Shown here: positions 34,674-44,981 of the stretch, one piece after another | How positions within the stretch are numbered: position 1 is the first letter of the stretch | Layout of the letters: the number at the start of each line of letters is the position of its first letter | Assembly: GCF_000710915.1 (NCBI RefSeq) | Contig: NZ_BAUA01000174.1 | Coordinates: forward strand, 1-64,000 | DNA from: Nocardia brasiliensis IFM 10847 | GTDB taxonomy: Bacteria > Actinomycetota > Actinomycetes > Mycobacteriales > Mycobacteriaceae | Direction of reading: 5' to 3' | Length of the DNA: 64,000 bases | Made by a program: the position numbers and the translations under genes | The notes under the pieces: model-generated | What the model was told of the DNA's origin: nothing | The model's database searches: none | What the model saw: the letters and a program-made list of their open reading frames with translations, nothing else

Positions 34674-35225
34674 ATGCGAAAACTGATCTATTCGTTCACC
34701 GTCTCCCTGGACGGTTTCGTCAACGACCGGGACGGCAAAATCGACTGGTCGGAGCCCGACGACGAACTGCACCAGTTCCACAACGACCGGTATCGCGAGA
34801 TCGAGATCTCGCTGCACGGCCGTCGCCTGTACGAGTTGATGGCCGAATACTGGCCGCACGTTCCCGCGGATGCGTCGCCCATCGAGCGCGAGTTCGGCCG
34901 GCTCTGGACGGACAAGCCGAAGGTGGTCTTCTCCAGGACGCTCACCGAGGTCCAGTGGAACAGCAGGTTGGTGCGGGAGAACGCGGTCGAGGAAGTCCGC
35001 AAGTTGAAGGCCGAGGGCGACGGGGTGATGGAGGTCGGCGGGGCGGAGCTCGGCGCCGCGCTGATCCCGCACGGCCTCGTCGACGAGTACTGGCTGTTCG
35101 TCGCCCCGGTGGTCCTCGGTGGCGGTACCCCGCTGTTCCCCTTGCTGGACAAGCGAATCCAGCTCCGCCTGGCCGAGACGAAGCATTTCGACAAGGTGGT
35201 GCTGCAGCGCTACGTGCTCGACTGA
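34674..35225 (+). CDS. dihydrofolate reductase/RibD C-terminal family protein
   Basis: A 183-residue reductase of the RibD_C family. MRKLIYSFTVSLDGFVN at the N-terminus, LHGRRLYELMAEYW, and the NADPH-binding-type VMEVGGAELGAALI followed by VVLGGGTPLFP fit well. Proteins of this group are widespread in actinomycetes and rarely have known substrates; a true folate role is unlikely. The ATG at 34674 is preceded by GGGAGG at a somewhat long distance. It is divergent from the acyl ligase operon and convergent with the rrf2 gene. Confidence 0.85.
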   Translation: MRKLIYSFTVSLDGFVNDRDGKIDWSEPDDELHQFHNDRYREIEISLHGRRLYELMAEYWPHVPADASPIEREFGRLWTDKPKVVFSRTLTEVQWNSRLVRENAVEEVRKLKAEGDGVMEVGGAELGAALIPHGLVDEYWLFVAPVVLGGGTPLFPLLDKRIQLRLAETKHFDKVVLQRYVLD

Positions 35226-35250
35226 CTCGACCACGCAGCACCGAACCGCC

Positions 35251-35733
35251 TCAGCTCCGAGTGTCGCGCAGCCAGCCCCGCACATCGGCCAGCGCGGTAC
35301 CGCCGCTGTCGTCATCGATGCCCGCGGCCAAGTCGGCGACCGAGACCCCGGCGAGCGCGCGCGACCACGCCTGCTGCGCGGCGGCCATGGTGCGGGCGAT
35401 CGCGCACGGACGCACACACTGTCCGGCGGGAATGCCCAGTGGTCCACGCTGCCGGATCTCCGCGCAGCGGTAGGCCGGTTCGGTTCCGTCGATCGCCTGC
35501 GTGATGTCGAGCACGCTGATCTGCGCGGCCGGTCGGGTGAGGGTGTACCCGCCGACCTGACCGGCCGTGGACCGGACGATGCCCGCTCGGGACAAAGCCT
35601 GTAGGTGCTTGGCCGTGTACGCCGGTGGGGTGCCGTGCAATTCGGCCAGCCGAGCCGCCGGTACCGGCTCCTGGCTCTGGCTGAGCGTGACACAGCTGTG
35701 CAGGGCCCACTCCACACCGTTCGACATCTTCAC
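35251..35733 (-). CDS. Rrf2-family (NsrR/IscR-like) regulator
   Basis: A 160-residue winged-helix regulator. The N-terminus has VEWALHSCVTLSQ and the HTH region PAARLAELHGTPPAYTAKHL, followed by the Rrf2 wing GIVRSTAGQVGGYTLTRPA. Three cysteines spaced CX15CX3C (within RCAEI, GQCVRPC) could bind an iron-sulphur cluster as in NsrR. The start is GTG 35733 or ATG 35727. It is divergent from the MFS and nitroreductase genes; two palindromes with ATCTCGGA/TCCGAGAT-type arms lie between. It most likely represses them and responds to a redox, nitro or NO-type signal; the signal is inferred. Confidence 0.88.
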   Translation of the reverse strand: MKMSNGVEWALHSCVTLSQSQEPVPAARLAELHGTPPAYTAKHLQALSRAGIVRSTAGQVGGYTLTRPAAQISVLDITQAIDGTEPAYRCAEIRQRGPLGIPAGQCVRPCAIARTMAAAQQAWSRALAGVSVADLAAGIDDDSGGTALADVRGWLRDTRS

Positions 35734-35748
35734 GACCCCATCCTACCG

Positions 35749-35773
35749 ATCTCGGACACGATATATCCGAGAT
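35749..35773. promoter_or_regulatory. Rrf2 operator 1
   Basis: Perfect 8-bp inverted repeat: ATCTCGGA at 35749-35756 and TCCGAGAT at 35766-35773 with a 9-base AT-rich spacer. It starts 15 bp upstream of the regulator's GTG. Confidence 0.75.
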
Positions 35774-35781
35774 GTGATAGA

Positions 35782-35805
35782 ACTCGGATAGAAAATGTCC
35801 GAGAT
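35782..35805. promoter_or_regulatory. Rrf2 operator 2
   Basis: ACTCGGA at 35782-35788 and TCCGAGAT at 35798-35805, same 9-base spacing as operator 1 and one mismatch in the outer arm. It covers an alternative ATG at 35795, which supports ATG 35822 as the MFS start. Confidence 0.72.
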
Positions 35806-35821
35806 AAACCTGGGGTACCTC

Positions 35822-37012
35822 ATGACAGGGATTGCATCCCGCACCGCACTGGGCGCCGCCGCGATCGCGTTGTTCGCCGCCGCCGCGAACCTGCGCCCGG
35901 CCATCGCGGCCGTCTCACCACTGGTGGACCGCATCCAGACCGACCTGGATCTGTCCGCGACCGGCGTGGCCTTGCTGACCACCGTTCCCACGCTGGCGAT
36001 GGGCGTGTGCGCACCGCTGGGCGCATATGTGGGACGCCGCTTCGGATTGCAGCGCGGAGTGCTGCTCGGGCTCGCGATCATCGCGATCGCCACGGCAGCC
36101 CGCTCGGCCGGCGCATCCACCTGGCTGCAATTGAGCAGTGCGGCGATCGTGGGGGCCGGTATCGCGATCGCGCAGACCCTGTTGCCTGCCGTGGTCAAGA
36201 CGCGTTTCGCCGATCGGGCCACGCTGGTGACGGGCATCTACACCGCCGGTCTCGGGCTCGGCGGAGCGGTGGCGGCCGGTGTCAGCGCGCCGTTGGCCGA
36301 CCTGCTGGGCTCCTGGCCGGCAGCGCTGGCCTCGTGGGCGATTCTCGCGGTCGCGGGGATGGTGCTGTGGTCCGGTGCGAAAGGCGCGCTGGGGCTGGAA
36401 GGCGTTGCCGCCCTTGCGGGTCCGGCGACTCGGAGTCTGCCGTGGCGCAGCGGTCCGGCCTGGCGGATCACCATACTGTCGGCGGTCAATTCGGCGCTGT
36501 ACTACTGCGAATTGGCTTGGGTCGCACCGCTGCTGCACAACAGTGGGGGCTACAGCGCGTCCGCGTCCGGCGTCATGCTGACGGTCATGATCGCCATCCA
36601 GGTCGTCGCGATGCCTGCCGTGCCGATGCTGCTCGGCGAGCGTCAGGACAAGCGTGGCGGCCTCGCGGTCACCATGATCGTCACTGCCGCAGGCTTTCTG
36701 GGCCTGGCCCTCGCGCCGGACACGGCGACGTGGGTGTGGATCGTCGCCCTCGGCGTCGGGCACGGCGGCCTTTTCACGCTCGTGCTGACCATGCCGGTGC
36801 TGGTGGGCCGCGATCCCGGTGAAGCCGGACGGATCAGTGCGCTGGCGTTCTTCGTCGGCTACGGCAGTGCCGCGGCGGCTCCCGTGCTGGTAGGCGTACT
36901 ACGGGACAGCACAGGCGATTTCCGGCTCGCATTCGTCCTGCTCGCCCTGCTGGGCGTGCTCGCCCTGCTGCCCATTTTCCAATTGCGACCCGCCCTGAAT
37001 CGAAAGGCATGA
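35822..37012 (+). CDS. MFS transporter, CynX/NimT-like
   Basis: A 396-residue 12-helix transporter. The first helix reads ALGAAAIALFAAAANLRPAI, and AAVSPLVDRIQTDLDLSATG with LTTVPTLAMGVCAPLGAYVGRR is the characteristic loop of the CynX/NimT branch, which includes the E. coli 2-nitroimidazole exporter. Hydrophobic helices continue to ALLGVLALLPIFQL. The ATG at 35822 is used because the earlier ATG at 35795 lies inside an operator. It is 3 nt upstream of a nitroreductase gene in one operon under the divergent Rrf2 regulator. Export of a nitro-aromatic or similar compound is the natural inference. Confidence 0.85.
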   Translation: MTGIASRTALGAAAIALFAAAANLRPAIAAVSPLVDRIQTDLDLSATGVALLTTVPTLAMGVCAPLGAYVGRRFGLQRGVLLGLAIIAIATAARSAGASTWLQLSSAAIVGAGIAIAQTLLPAVVKTRFADRATLVTGIYTAGLGLGGAVAAGVSAPLADLLGSWPAALASWAILAVAGMVLWSGAKGALGLEGVAALAGPATRSLPWRSGPAWRITILSAVNSALYYCELAWVAPLLHNSGGYSASASGVMLTVMIAIQVVAMPAVPMLLGERQDKRGGLAVTMIVTAAGFLGLALAPDTATWVWIVALGVGHGGLFTLVLTMPVLVGRDPGEAGRISALAFFVGYGSAAAAPVLVGVLRDSTGDFRLAFVLLALLGVLALLPIFQLRPALNRKA

Positions 37013-37015
37013 ACG

Positions 37016-37609
37016 ATGGAATTCACCGAAGTACTGCGCGGCCGCCGGATGGTGCGCCACTACCGACCTGATCCGGTGCCTGCGGAGACGCTGCGGCAAG
37101 TCGTGCGGGTTGTCCGCCGGGCTCCCAGCGCCGGCTTCAGCCAGGGCCATCGGCTCGTGGTGATCACCGATCCGCCACTGCGCCGGCAATTGGCGGCGGT
37201 CGCCGAACCCTGGTATCTCGAACACGGTCATCAACCGTGGATTTCGCAAGCTCCGGTGCACATCGCCCTCGGGATACGAGAAGCGTCCTATCACGAGCGC
37301 TACACCGAACCCGACAAGCTCGCCGACAACACCGAAATCCCTTGGCCCGTACCGTTCTGGTGGTTCGACGCCGGCGCGCTGTTCACCCTGCTGCAACTCG
37401 CCGCGATCGACGCGGGACTCACCACCGGCTTCTACAGCCCCGCCCCGCCCGAACAACTCGACGCCCTCGCGAAGATCGCCCAGTTCCCCGACGACGTGGC
37501 ACTCGCCGGCATCCTCACCCTCGGCTATCCCGCCGCCCCGGACGCCGCCCCCGACCGCCGCCTCGCCGACCGCCGCAAACCGCTCGAAGAATTGGTTGTC
37601 TGGCGGTGA
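37016..37609 (+). CDS. nitroreductase family protein
   Basis: A 197-residue FMN-dependent oxidoreductase. The N-terminal LRGRRMVRHYRPDPV binds FMN phosphate, RRAPSAGFSQGHRLVVI and FWWFDAGALFTLLQLAAIDAGL are the typical dimer/flavin segments, and GILTLGYPAAPD is the family's end motif. It reduces nitro groups or quinones with NAD(P)H. It is co-transcribed with the MFS gene (3-nt gap) under Rrf2 control, so transport and reductive detoxification of one class of compound seem linked. Confidence 0.88.
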   Translation: MEFTEVLRGRRMVRHYRPDPVPAETLRQVVRVVRRAPSAGFSQGHRLVVITDPPLRRQLAAVAEPWYLEHGHQPWISQAPVHIALGIREASYHERYTEPDKLADNTEIPWPVPFWWFDAGALFTLLQLAAIDAGLTTGFYSPAPPEQLDALAKIAQFPDDVALAGILTLGYPAAPDAAPDRRLADRRKPLEELVVWR

Positions 37610-37726
37610 GCAGAAGCCGCCTGCGCGCGGGCGTACGTGATGGCCGCGCAGGCCCTGGTTACATTCGGCTGAGATCGCCATGAACCTGTCCTGGCTGCCA
37701 TTGTCATCTGACTTCATGATCGCGTC

Positions 37727-38512
37727 ATGCCTGGTGATCATGTGCCTCTGCCTGACCTCGATCGTCTCGGCGGCCTGCGGTGGGTCGAGCGCACCCGAGG
37801 TGTGCTGACCTGGCGTGAGCAACGCCAGTTCCTCGGCGCGGCTACCAAGATGATGGCAACCGCTCTGTCGGGTCGAATGCGGCTCGCGATTCGGGGAGCG
37901 TCCAACGACGCAAGCACGCTGGAAACTGTCGACTTTCGACCGCCGGACAGTAAATTCGCTCGTGAGGTCATGAAAGCGTGCGCCGAGCAGAGTCCGACGG
38001 TATCCGCGCACTCGTACCGAACCTGGATATTCGGCAGCGCTCTGAGCGCGATCGACGCTACGCCCATGGATTCCGAACTGTTCTTCGGGGCGGCGCTGCT
38101 GCACGATCACGGAATCGAGCAACCGGTCCCAGGGGAGGATTTCACGTTGCGAAGCGCCGCCCGTGCGCGTTCCTGTGCGCACGTCGTGGGGCTGCCGGAG
38201 CGGTCAGCCGTTGCATTGGCCGATGCGATCACGGCGCATTTCATGCCGGATCTGACGAGTGATCGCGACGGAGCGCTGGCGACCTACGTCAGCCAGGGGG
38301 CGATGCTCGATCTCGCGGGTTTGCGTGCCGAGAAACTGACTCGGGACTTCCGGGCGAAGGTCGCCCGCGCTTACCCGCGAGACCGATCGGTTGCGAACGA
38401 GATCGCCCTGATTCGCAAAGAGAGCCGGCTCAATCCACGTAGTCGGATGGGTCTCGCTTACCGTCTAGGAATGACTACGGCACTGCGTCTGTCCCCGATG
38501 CGACGTGATTGA
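37727..38512 (+). CDS. HD-domain protein, cyanamide hydratase-like
   Basis: A 261-residue protein. AHSYRTWIFGSAL supplies the first His and LLHDHG (in LFFGAALLHDHGIEQ) the HD pair, as in cyanamide hydratase-type HD proteins. HAFHAG-like metal ligands are represented by DAITAHFMPDL. A metal-dependent hydrolase or hydratase is likely; the substrate is not known and a dedicated cyanamide role should not be assumed. No signal peptide is seen. The ATG at 37727 has no strong ribosome site. It stands alone between the nitroreductase and the convergent phospholipase gene. Confidence 0.72.
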   Translation: MPGDHVPLPDLDRLGGLRWVERTRGVLTWREQRQFLGAATKMMATALSGRMRLAIRGASNDASTLETVDFRPPDSKFAREVMKACAEQSPTVSAHSYRTWIFGSALSAIDATPMDSELFFGAALLHDHGIEQPVPGEDFTLRSAARARSCAHVVGLPERSAVALADAITAHFMPDLTSDRDGALATYVSQGAMLDLAGLRAEKLTRDFRAKVARAYPRDRSVANEIALIRKESRLNPRSRMGLAYRLGMTTALRLSPMRRD

Positions 38513-38529
38513 TCGGTTCGGGGCGGCGA

Positions 38530-39060
38530 TCAGTTCTGACCCCAGTGTGTCGCTTCGGTCATGTACGCGTACACGGAGGCGGCGCGGTGGCACAGCGAGA
38601 AGGCGTTGGATTGGATATCGGAGTACGCGTTCCGGCAATTGACCAGAAGTTCTTGGTAGAACGCCGCGTTACACGGGCCGTAGCCGGTCTCGCGCCACCC
38701 TTCGGCTCGCCGCGCGTCGACCACGTCGTAGCACATGTCGTGCCGTGCGCACGGGCCCTCGAAGTTCGCGCTGCCGAACTGATCGAACGACGAGGTGCAG
38801 AAGTCATGTCGGGCAACCGGTTCCAGGGTCGGGTTGTAGACATAGTCGGCCGGCACATCGATGTAGGGCAATGCGGGGTCCGGGTCGCGCTTGTCTCGGC
38901 TCGGCTCCGGCTCGGACGACCAGAGCGTGCCCAGCCGGGCGTCCAGCGGATATTGCGGGGTAGGTGTCGCGTTCGCGGTGGACATAGCCGACGTGATCAG
39001 CACTGCCGCGAACCCGGTGATGCCGAGAATGCGTCTGATCCTGGAAGCGTTTTTGCTCAT
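38530..39060 (-). CDS. secreted prokaryotic phospholipase A2
   Basis: A 176-residue protein. The N-terminus is a signal peptide (ILGITGFAAVLITSAMSTANA, cut after residue 31 or so). The mature part carries the actinobacterial PLA2 core: FGSANFEGPCARHDMCYDVV with the catalytic His-Asp pair and Ca-binding region, and paired cysteines before and after (FCTSSF, GPCNAAF, NCRNAY, SLCHRA). It should hydrolyse the sn-2 ester of phospholipids outside the cell. The ATG at 39060 has GAGGGG upstream. It lies downstream of the DevR/DevS genes on the same strand with a 232-nt gap. Confidence 0.85.
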   Translation of the reverse strand: MSKNASRIRRILGITGFAAVLITSAMSTANATPTPQYPLDARLGTLWSSEPEPSRDKRDPDPALPYIDVPADYVYNPTLEPVARHDFCTSSFDQFGSANFEGPCARHDMCYDVVDARRAEGWRETGYGPCNAAFYQELLVNCRNAYSDIQSNAFSLCHRAASVYAYMTEATHWGQN

Positions 39061-39292
39061 CGATACCCCTCTGTCGGTGTAGGGCGCGGAATGCGCAATC
39101 GCATCGCTTGCTGCGATGCGGATTCACCTTCACCTGCGTCGCGATATTCGACAAGCGGGCGGATTCGACAATGCCGAACCGACTCGAAATGAGCGGTCCA
39201 CGAAAAATTGCGGCATCGGAGCGGCAGTTTCGGTCCAGGGGCGAAAGGCCTTTATTTATGGGAAATTTCCTCGGCCGAAGCCGGGAAATGTC

Positions 39293-41089
<1,797 letters not shown>

Positions 41090-41740
41090 TCAGCCTGGGT
41101 TCTTGTCTCGGACGTTCAGCTGCGAGGCGAGTACGGCCGCCTGCGTACGCCGTTCGAATCCGAGCTTGGTCAAAAGCCGTGAGACATAGTTCTTCACCGT
41201 CTTCTCGGCCAGGAACATGCGGCCGGCTATCTGCCGGTTGGTCAGCCCCTCGCCGAGCAGCGACAGCAGAGCCAGTTCCTGCTCGGTCAGGTCCGCGAGC
41301 GGCCCGGATCGTTCTTCGGCATCCGTGCGGAGTTTCGCCATCAAGGTGGCCGCGGCGCGGTTGTCGAGTAGCGATTTGCCCGAACCCACGTCGCGGATCG
41401 CGCTGATGAGTTCGAAGCCTTTGATGTCCTTCACGACGTAGCCGCCCGCGCCTGCCAAGATCGCATCCAACATCGCTTGCTCGTCGGTGAAGGAAGTGAG
41501 GATGAGGCAACGGAGTTCGGGATCCGCGGACAGGAGTTCGCGGCACAGCTCGATGCCGTTGCCGTCCGGCAGGCGCACATCCAGAACGACCACATCGGGT
41601 CGCTGCGCCGGAATCCGAGCGAGGGCCTGGGCGTAGGTTCCCGCCTCGCCGCCGACTTCCATGTCGGGCTGTTGACCGATGAGATCGCCCACGCCGTGCC
41701 GCACTATTTCGTGATCGTCGACCAAGAACACACTGATCAT
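41090..41740 (-). CDS. devR: DevR/DosR-like NarL-family response regulator
   Basis: A 216-residue response regulator. Receiver: acidic pair Asp8-Asp9 ([12 protein letters not shown]), phospho-acceptor Asp54 ([11 protein letters not shown]), Thr in LILTSF and Lys in GYVVKDI, all intact. The LuxR HTH follows ([40 protein letters not shown]). The ATG at 41740 has GGGAGAG upstream. The devR-devS order and the 33-nt gap indicate co-transcription. It probably switches on hypoxia/NO genes through DosR-box-like sites, several of which lie in this window. Confidence 0.9.
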   Translation of the reverse strand: MISVFLVDDHEIVRHGVGDLIGQQPDMEVGGEAGTYAQALARIPAQRPDVVVLDVRLPDGNGIELCRELLSADPELRCLILTSFTDEQAMLDAILAGAGGYVVKDIKGFELISAIRDVGSGKSLLDNRAAATLMAKLRTDAEERSGPLADLTEQELALLSLLGEGLTNRQIAGRMFLAEKTVKNYVSRLLTKLGFERRTQAAVLASQLNVRDKNPG

Positions 41741-41813
41741 GCTCGAACTCTCCCTTCGCCTTCGAGCCTTACGCACGCGGCGCGCTCGGGAAATGTGAAT
41801 AGTGCCCTTGGTT

Positions 41814-41832
41814 CGAGGGCCAAAGACCCTCG
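41814..41832. promoter_or_regulatory. inverted repeat upstream of devR
   Basis: CGAGGG at 41814-41819 and CCCTCG at 41827-41832 form a perfect 6-bp inverted repeat 73 bp before the devR ATG. The core GGGCCAAAGACCC loosely resembles a DosR box. It could be an autoregulation site or a terminator-like hairpin of the tnpB fragment. Confidence 0.3.
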
Positions 41833-41985
41833 ATCGGTGCGATCAGGGCCGTTCGGCGGCCGAATGCGATCCAACGCGCAGCCGAGGTCCTCGCTTCGAA
41901 GGCCGTCGGACCCTTCTTCGCGGCCGCGCCATCGACGAAGTGGTGGACCCGTTCGGCGTTCGGGGAGTGCTCCGCGGCAACGACG

Positions 41986-43176
41986 TCACCGGTGGGTTGG
42001 TGTGCGTGTCTTGGCATCCTCGTGCCTTGCCCCGGCAGGCAAGGACGATTCCGTCTGGCGTGGGTAACGCCTACGGCGGGTTCCTGTTTCGTGGCCGAGT
42101 GCCGGGACGGGTCCTGGCCTCTTGTCGGCTCCACAGGCGTTTCTGCTCTCCGCCTGCCCGGCGGCGAGAATTGTGCGGGCGGCACGGTCGGGGTGATGCG
42201 GACCGGGCACGGGTGATGGCGAAACTTTGCCGAAGCGCCGTCCATAGCGAGCGGCCTTCTGATCGAGCATCCGGGTGAGGACGGTCCAGCTGTCGTCGTC
42301 GGTCGAGCGGGTCCGGCGCGACGGAGCCTTGGCGCGGTAGGGCAGTCCTTCGATATACACCGCTTGGTTTTCGCGGATGATCGCTGTCGACTGCTTGTGC
42401 GCCCAGTCGCGCCGGGTGTCGTTCAGTGCCGCAAGGGCTTTGGCGACCGCGAGCCGAGCCTCGAGCTGATTCTTGCTGCCCGGCTGCTTTCTGGACAGTG
42501 TTCGCCGCGCCCGGTCCAGTCTGCGTTGCGACCGCCGGAGGAATTCCGGAGGGGCGATTGTGGCGCCGTTGCTCAGCACCGCTACTGTGCCCGTCCCTCG
42601 GGCGATGCCGACCTGAGCCGATTGTTCGGGTAGCGGGTCGGCGGTGGATTCGACCACGAAGGAGGCGAAGTAACGACCTGCGGTGTCTCTGATCACCGTC
42701 ACCGACGTCGGTTCGGCGGGCAGCGGCCGTGACCAGACCACTTTCACCGCACCGATTTTGGGCAGACGTAGCCGACCTCCCGCGGTCACGGCGAAGTGAG
42801 CGTTGCGGGTGAATCTGATGGACTGCCGGTCATGGCGGGACCGGAACTTGGGGAGTCCGACGGTGGGGCCCAGTCGCCGACCGGTCGCCGAGGCGAAGAA
42901 GTTCCGATACGCGGTGTTCAGGTCCGCGAGAGCCTGCTGGAGAACCACTGCCGATACGTCTGCGAGCCACGCACGTTCGGCGGTTCGCTTGGCCGCCGTC
43001 AGCCGTCGGGACAGCTCCGCGTCCGGTATCCAATGACCGGCAGCGCCGGCGCGTTGGCGCGCGTCCAGGGCGTCGTTGTAAACCACTCGCGCACAACCGA
43101 AAGCCCGTGCGAGCGCGGCCTGCTGCGACTCGTCCGGATAGCAGCGGAAGTTGTAACGCAGTTGGATGGAGCGCAT
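41986..43176 (-). pseudogene. tnpB: TnpB (IS605/IS607-type) with lost catalytic Asp and zinc finger
   Basis: A 396-residue reading frame clearly homologous to TnpB: RYNFRCYPDESQQAALARAFG at the N-terminus (about 20 residues), KFRSRHDRQSIRFTRN, the helix LDRARRTLSRKQPGSKNQ and ILAAGQAESRNACG. In the RuvC-I motif the Asp of GIDLG is Ala192 (VGIARG); Glu276 of the second motif is kept. After RRFGKV the zinc-finger segment (about 40 residues) is missing. The typical end KQEPAVG is in another frame, so a late frameshift is likely. No tnpA, element ends or guide RNA region could be identified. Decay is the simplest reading; a nuclease-dead, repurposed TnpB is an alternative. Confidence 0.75.
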
Positions 43177-43301
43177 CGGTCACCTCCCCCTGGCTGATGT
43201 CTGTGCCGGTAGCGGCAATGAAATGAACGCCGGTGTGGATCGATGTTTTCACGATAGGCAAACTTCGCGTCGTAGGAAAAGAGGGAATGGTCCATCAGCC
43301 G

Positions 43302-43317
43302 GGGACTTTCCGTCCTG
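43302..43317. promoter_or_regulatory. DosR-box-like site upstream of flavodoxin-like gene
   Basis: GGGACTTTCCGTCCTG resembles the mycobacterial DosR site (GGGACTTTCGGCCCTG type; half-sites GGGAC and GTCCY with a 4-base spacer). It ends 49 bp before the next ATG. Confidence 0.55.
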
Positions 43318-43365
43318 ACCCTGTGGGCCGTACGCCTCTGTCGAGAACCGCCGGGTGAAGCCAGC

Positions 43366-43929
43366 ATGAATGACATGGGAACGCCGAGTGCTCGCATCGC
43401 AGTGATATTCGCTACGGCCCAAGGGTCCACCCGCGACATTGCGGAATACTTCGGGCAGGACCTGACTGCGCGAGGCGCCGAGGTCGTCGTCGCGGGCGTC
43501 AACCACGCTCCGCAGCTCACCGGGTTCGACGCGATCATCCTGGGTAGTGCGATTCATCATCGTGAATTCCTCCCGCCGGCAGCATCGTTCATCCGCGCGC
43601 ACGCGGATATCCTTGCCAAGAAACGGGTCTGGCTGTTCAGCGTCGGTCTCGGGCCCGCGCTCGTCGGGCCGATAGGCCGGCGGCTGGGCCGGAAGGTGCC
43701 CAAGGAAATCGCCGCACTGCGCGCATTGGTCGCACCCGAGGACTATCACGCTTTCGCCGGTCACTACGAACGGGCCGGGGTCGACTTCAAGGCCCGCACG
43801 ATCTATCGGCTCCTCGGCGGCACGCGGTACGGGGACTTGCGCGACTGGGCCGAGATCGCCGCATGGTCGGCGAAAATCGGGGAGTCGCTCGGGCTGCCGC
43901 AGACCGCGGTAACCATTGTTCGCCCCTGA
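43366..43929 (+). CDS. flavodoxin-domain protein (HemG-like)
   Basis: A 187-residue flavodoxin-fold protein. The FMN phosphate loop is FATAQGSTRDIAEYFG, and DAIILGSAIHHREFLP matches the family of menaquinone-dependent protoporphyrinogen oxidases (HemG/flavodoxin-domain). It may shuttle electrons with FMN in the cytoplasm. The ATG at 43366 is used; a second ATG three codons later is possible. A DosR-box-like site lies just upstream, so induction by low oxygen is likely. Confidence 0.82.
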   Translation: MNDMGTPSARIAVIFATAQGSTRDIAEYFGQDLTARGAEVVVAGVNHAPQLTGFDAIILGSAIHHREFLPPAASFIRAHADILAKKRVWLFSVGLGPALVGPIGRRLGRKVPKEIAALRALVAPEDYHAFAGHYERAGVDFKARTIYRLLGGTRYGDLRDWAEIAAWSAKIGESLGLPQTAVTIVRP

Positions 43930-44042
43930 ATTCGTGCGCCGAGGTGTGTCCGCGGTTTGCTGCGCCCCGCCCGGCTGCCGGCCCCGCCGACGGCAGAGCG
44001 GTGCTCACTGTCCAGCTCTGGGTGAGCACCGCGCCGCCTCGG

Positions 44043-44981
44043 CTACCGCACCAGCTGGAACTGTTCGGTGACGGAATTGATCGCCGCGCTGACATCGGTC
44101 AGGCCTTGTTGTAGCTGCCTGGCCACCGGCTCGACTGCGGCCGCGACCGGTGCCGCGGCGTCCTGGCGCTGCGTGTACGCGAACCCTTCGAGGTCGTTCA
44201 GGTTCTGCTGAGCGAGACCCTGATTGGCTTGCGAGGCGGCGGTCGCCGCACCGATCGCGGCGCCGAGGCCTGCGCCGATCGCCGCCCCGACCGGAGTGGC
44301 GATGGCCGCGGTGCCCAGACCCACGGCGGTCGCGACGCCCGCACCGGCGCCTGCGCCGATAGCGGTGCCGGCCAGTGGTCCGACGACGGCTCCCGCGATA
44401 GTTCCGGCCACACCGCCGACGATGCCACCGATCACCGCGCCCGGGATGCACCCGACGATCAGGGCCGGCAGCCCGACGACGCAACCGAGTGCCATTCCGG
44501 TGAGTGTGCCGATCGTGGCGGCACCGACGCCGCCGATCACCAGACCGGCACCGGCGCCGATGCCGGCGCCGATCGGAACGGCCGCCAGACCGGTGCCGAG
44601 TCCGGTGATCGCCCCTACGGTCGCGCCGGCGGCCGCGCCGCCGATCCCGCCGATCGCCGCACCGTCGGCCGCGCCGTCGAGTGTGGCCGCGGACAACAGT
44701 TCCCGCCGACGCTGATCTACCAGTGGAAAGTATTCGGGTTTGATGATGATGTCGCTCAAGACCCCATTTGTTCCCGGTTCGAAATCGGTGCCCCGGCCCT
44801 GGCCGACGTTGTCCCAGGGGGCGACGACGGGCTGGGCGACGTCCGCTGCGGCGGTACGAAGGAGGGGATTGGCAACCTGAGCCACCGGTTCGGCCGAAGC
44901 GAAGCACTGGCCCGATGCAATTCCTGCCGTTGCTACGACAGACACGATTCCCATTCGCGCAAAGCCATGTCTCGCGGACAT
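44043..44981 (-). CDS. secreted Gly/Ala-rich glycine-zipper protein
   Basis: A 312-residue protein with an N-terminal signal peptide (GIVSVVATAGIASGQCFASA). Residues 100-245 are a long run of Gly/Ala-rich helices with GxxxG spacing (AAIGGIGGAAAGATVGAIT, GIGAGAGLVIGG, AGTIAGAVVGPLAGTAIGAG), typical of glycine-zipper membrane-inserting segments. The C-terminus is a short coiled coil, AVEPVARQLQQGLTDVSAAIN. Such proteins usually act in the envelope, but the role is unknown. The start is ATG 44981 or an ATG nine codons later. DosR-box-like sites lie in the upstream gap shared with the second devR gene. Confidence 0.75.
   Translation of the reverse strand: MSARHGFARMGIVSVVATAGIASGQCFASAEPVAQVANPLLRTAAADVAQPVVAPWDNVGQGRGTDFEPGTNGVLSDIIIKPEYFPLVDQRRRELLSAATLDGAADGAAIGGIGGAAAGATVGAITGLGTGLAAVPIGAGIGAGAGLVIGGVGAATIGTLTGMALGCVVGLPALIVGCIPGAVIGGIVGGVAGTIAGAVVGPLAGTAIGAGAGAGVATAVGLGTAAIATPVGAAIGAGLGAAIGAATAASQANQGLAQQNLNDLEGFAYTQRQDAAAPVAAAVEPVARQLQQGLTDVSAAINSVTEQFQLVR

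Noticed and set aside
39235-39250. DosR box upstream of the phospholipase gene
   Set aside because: About three mismatches to the 16-base pattern and 175 bp from the start; too weak to list as a feature.
44005-44907. Arg/Gly-rich 300-codon frame overlapping the glycine-zipper gene
   Set aside because: Low-complexity shadow of repetitive Gly/Ala codons in the real gene.
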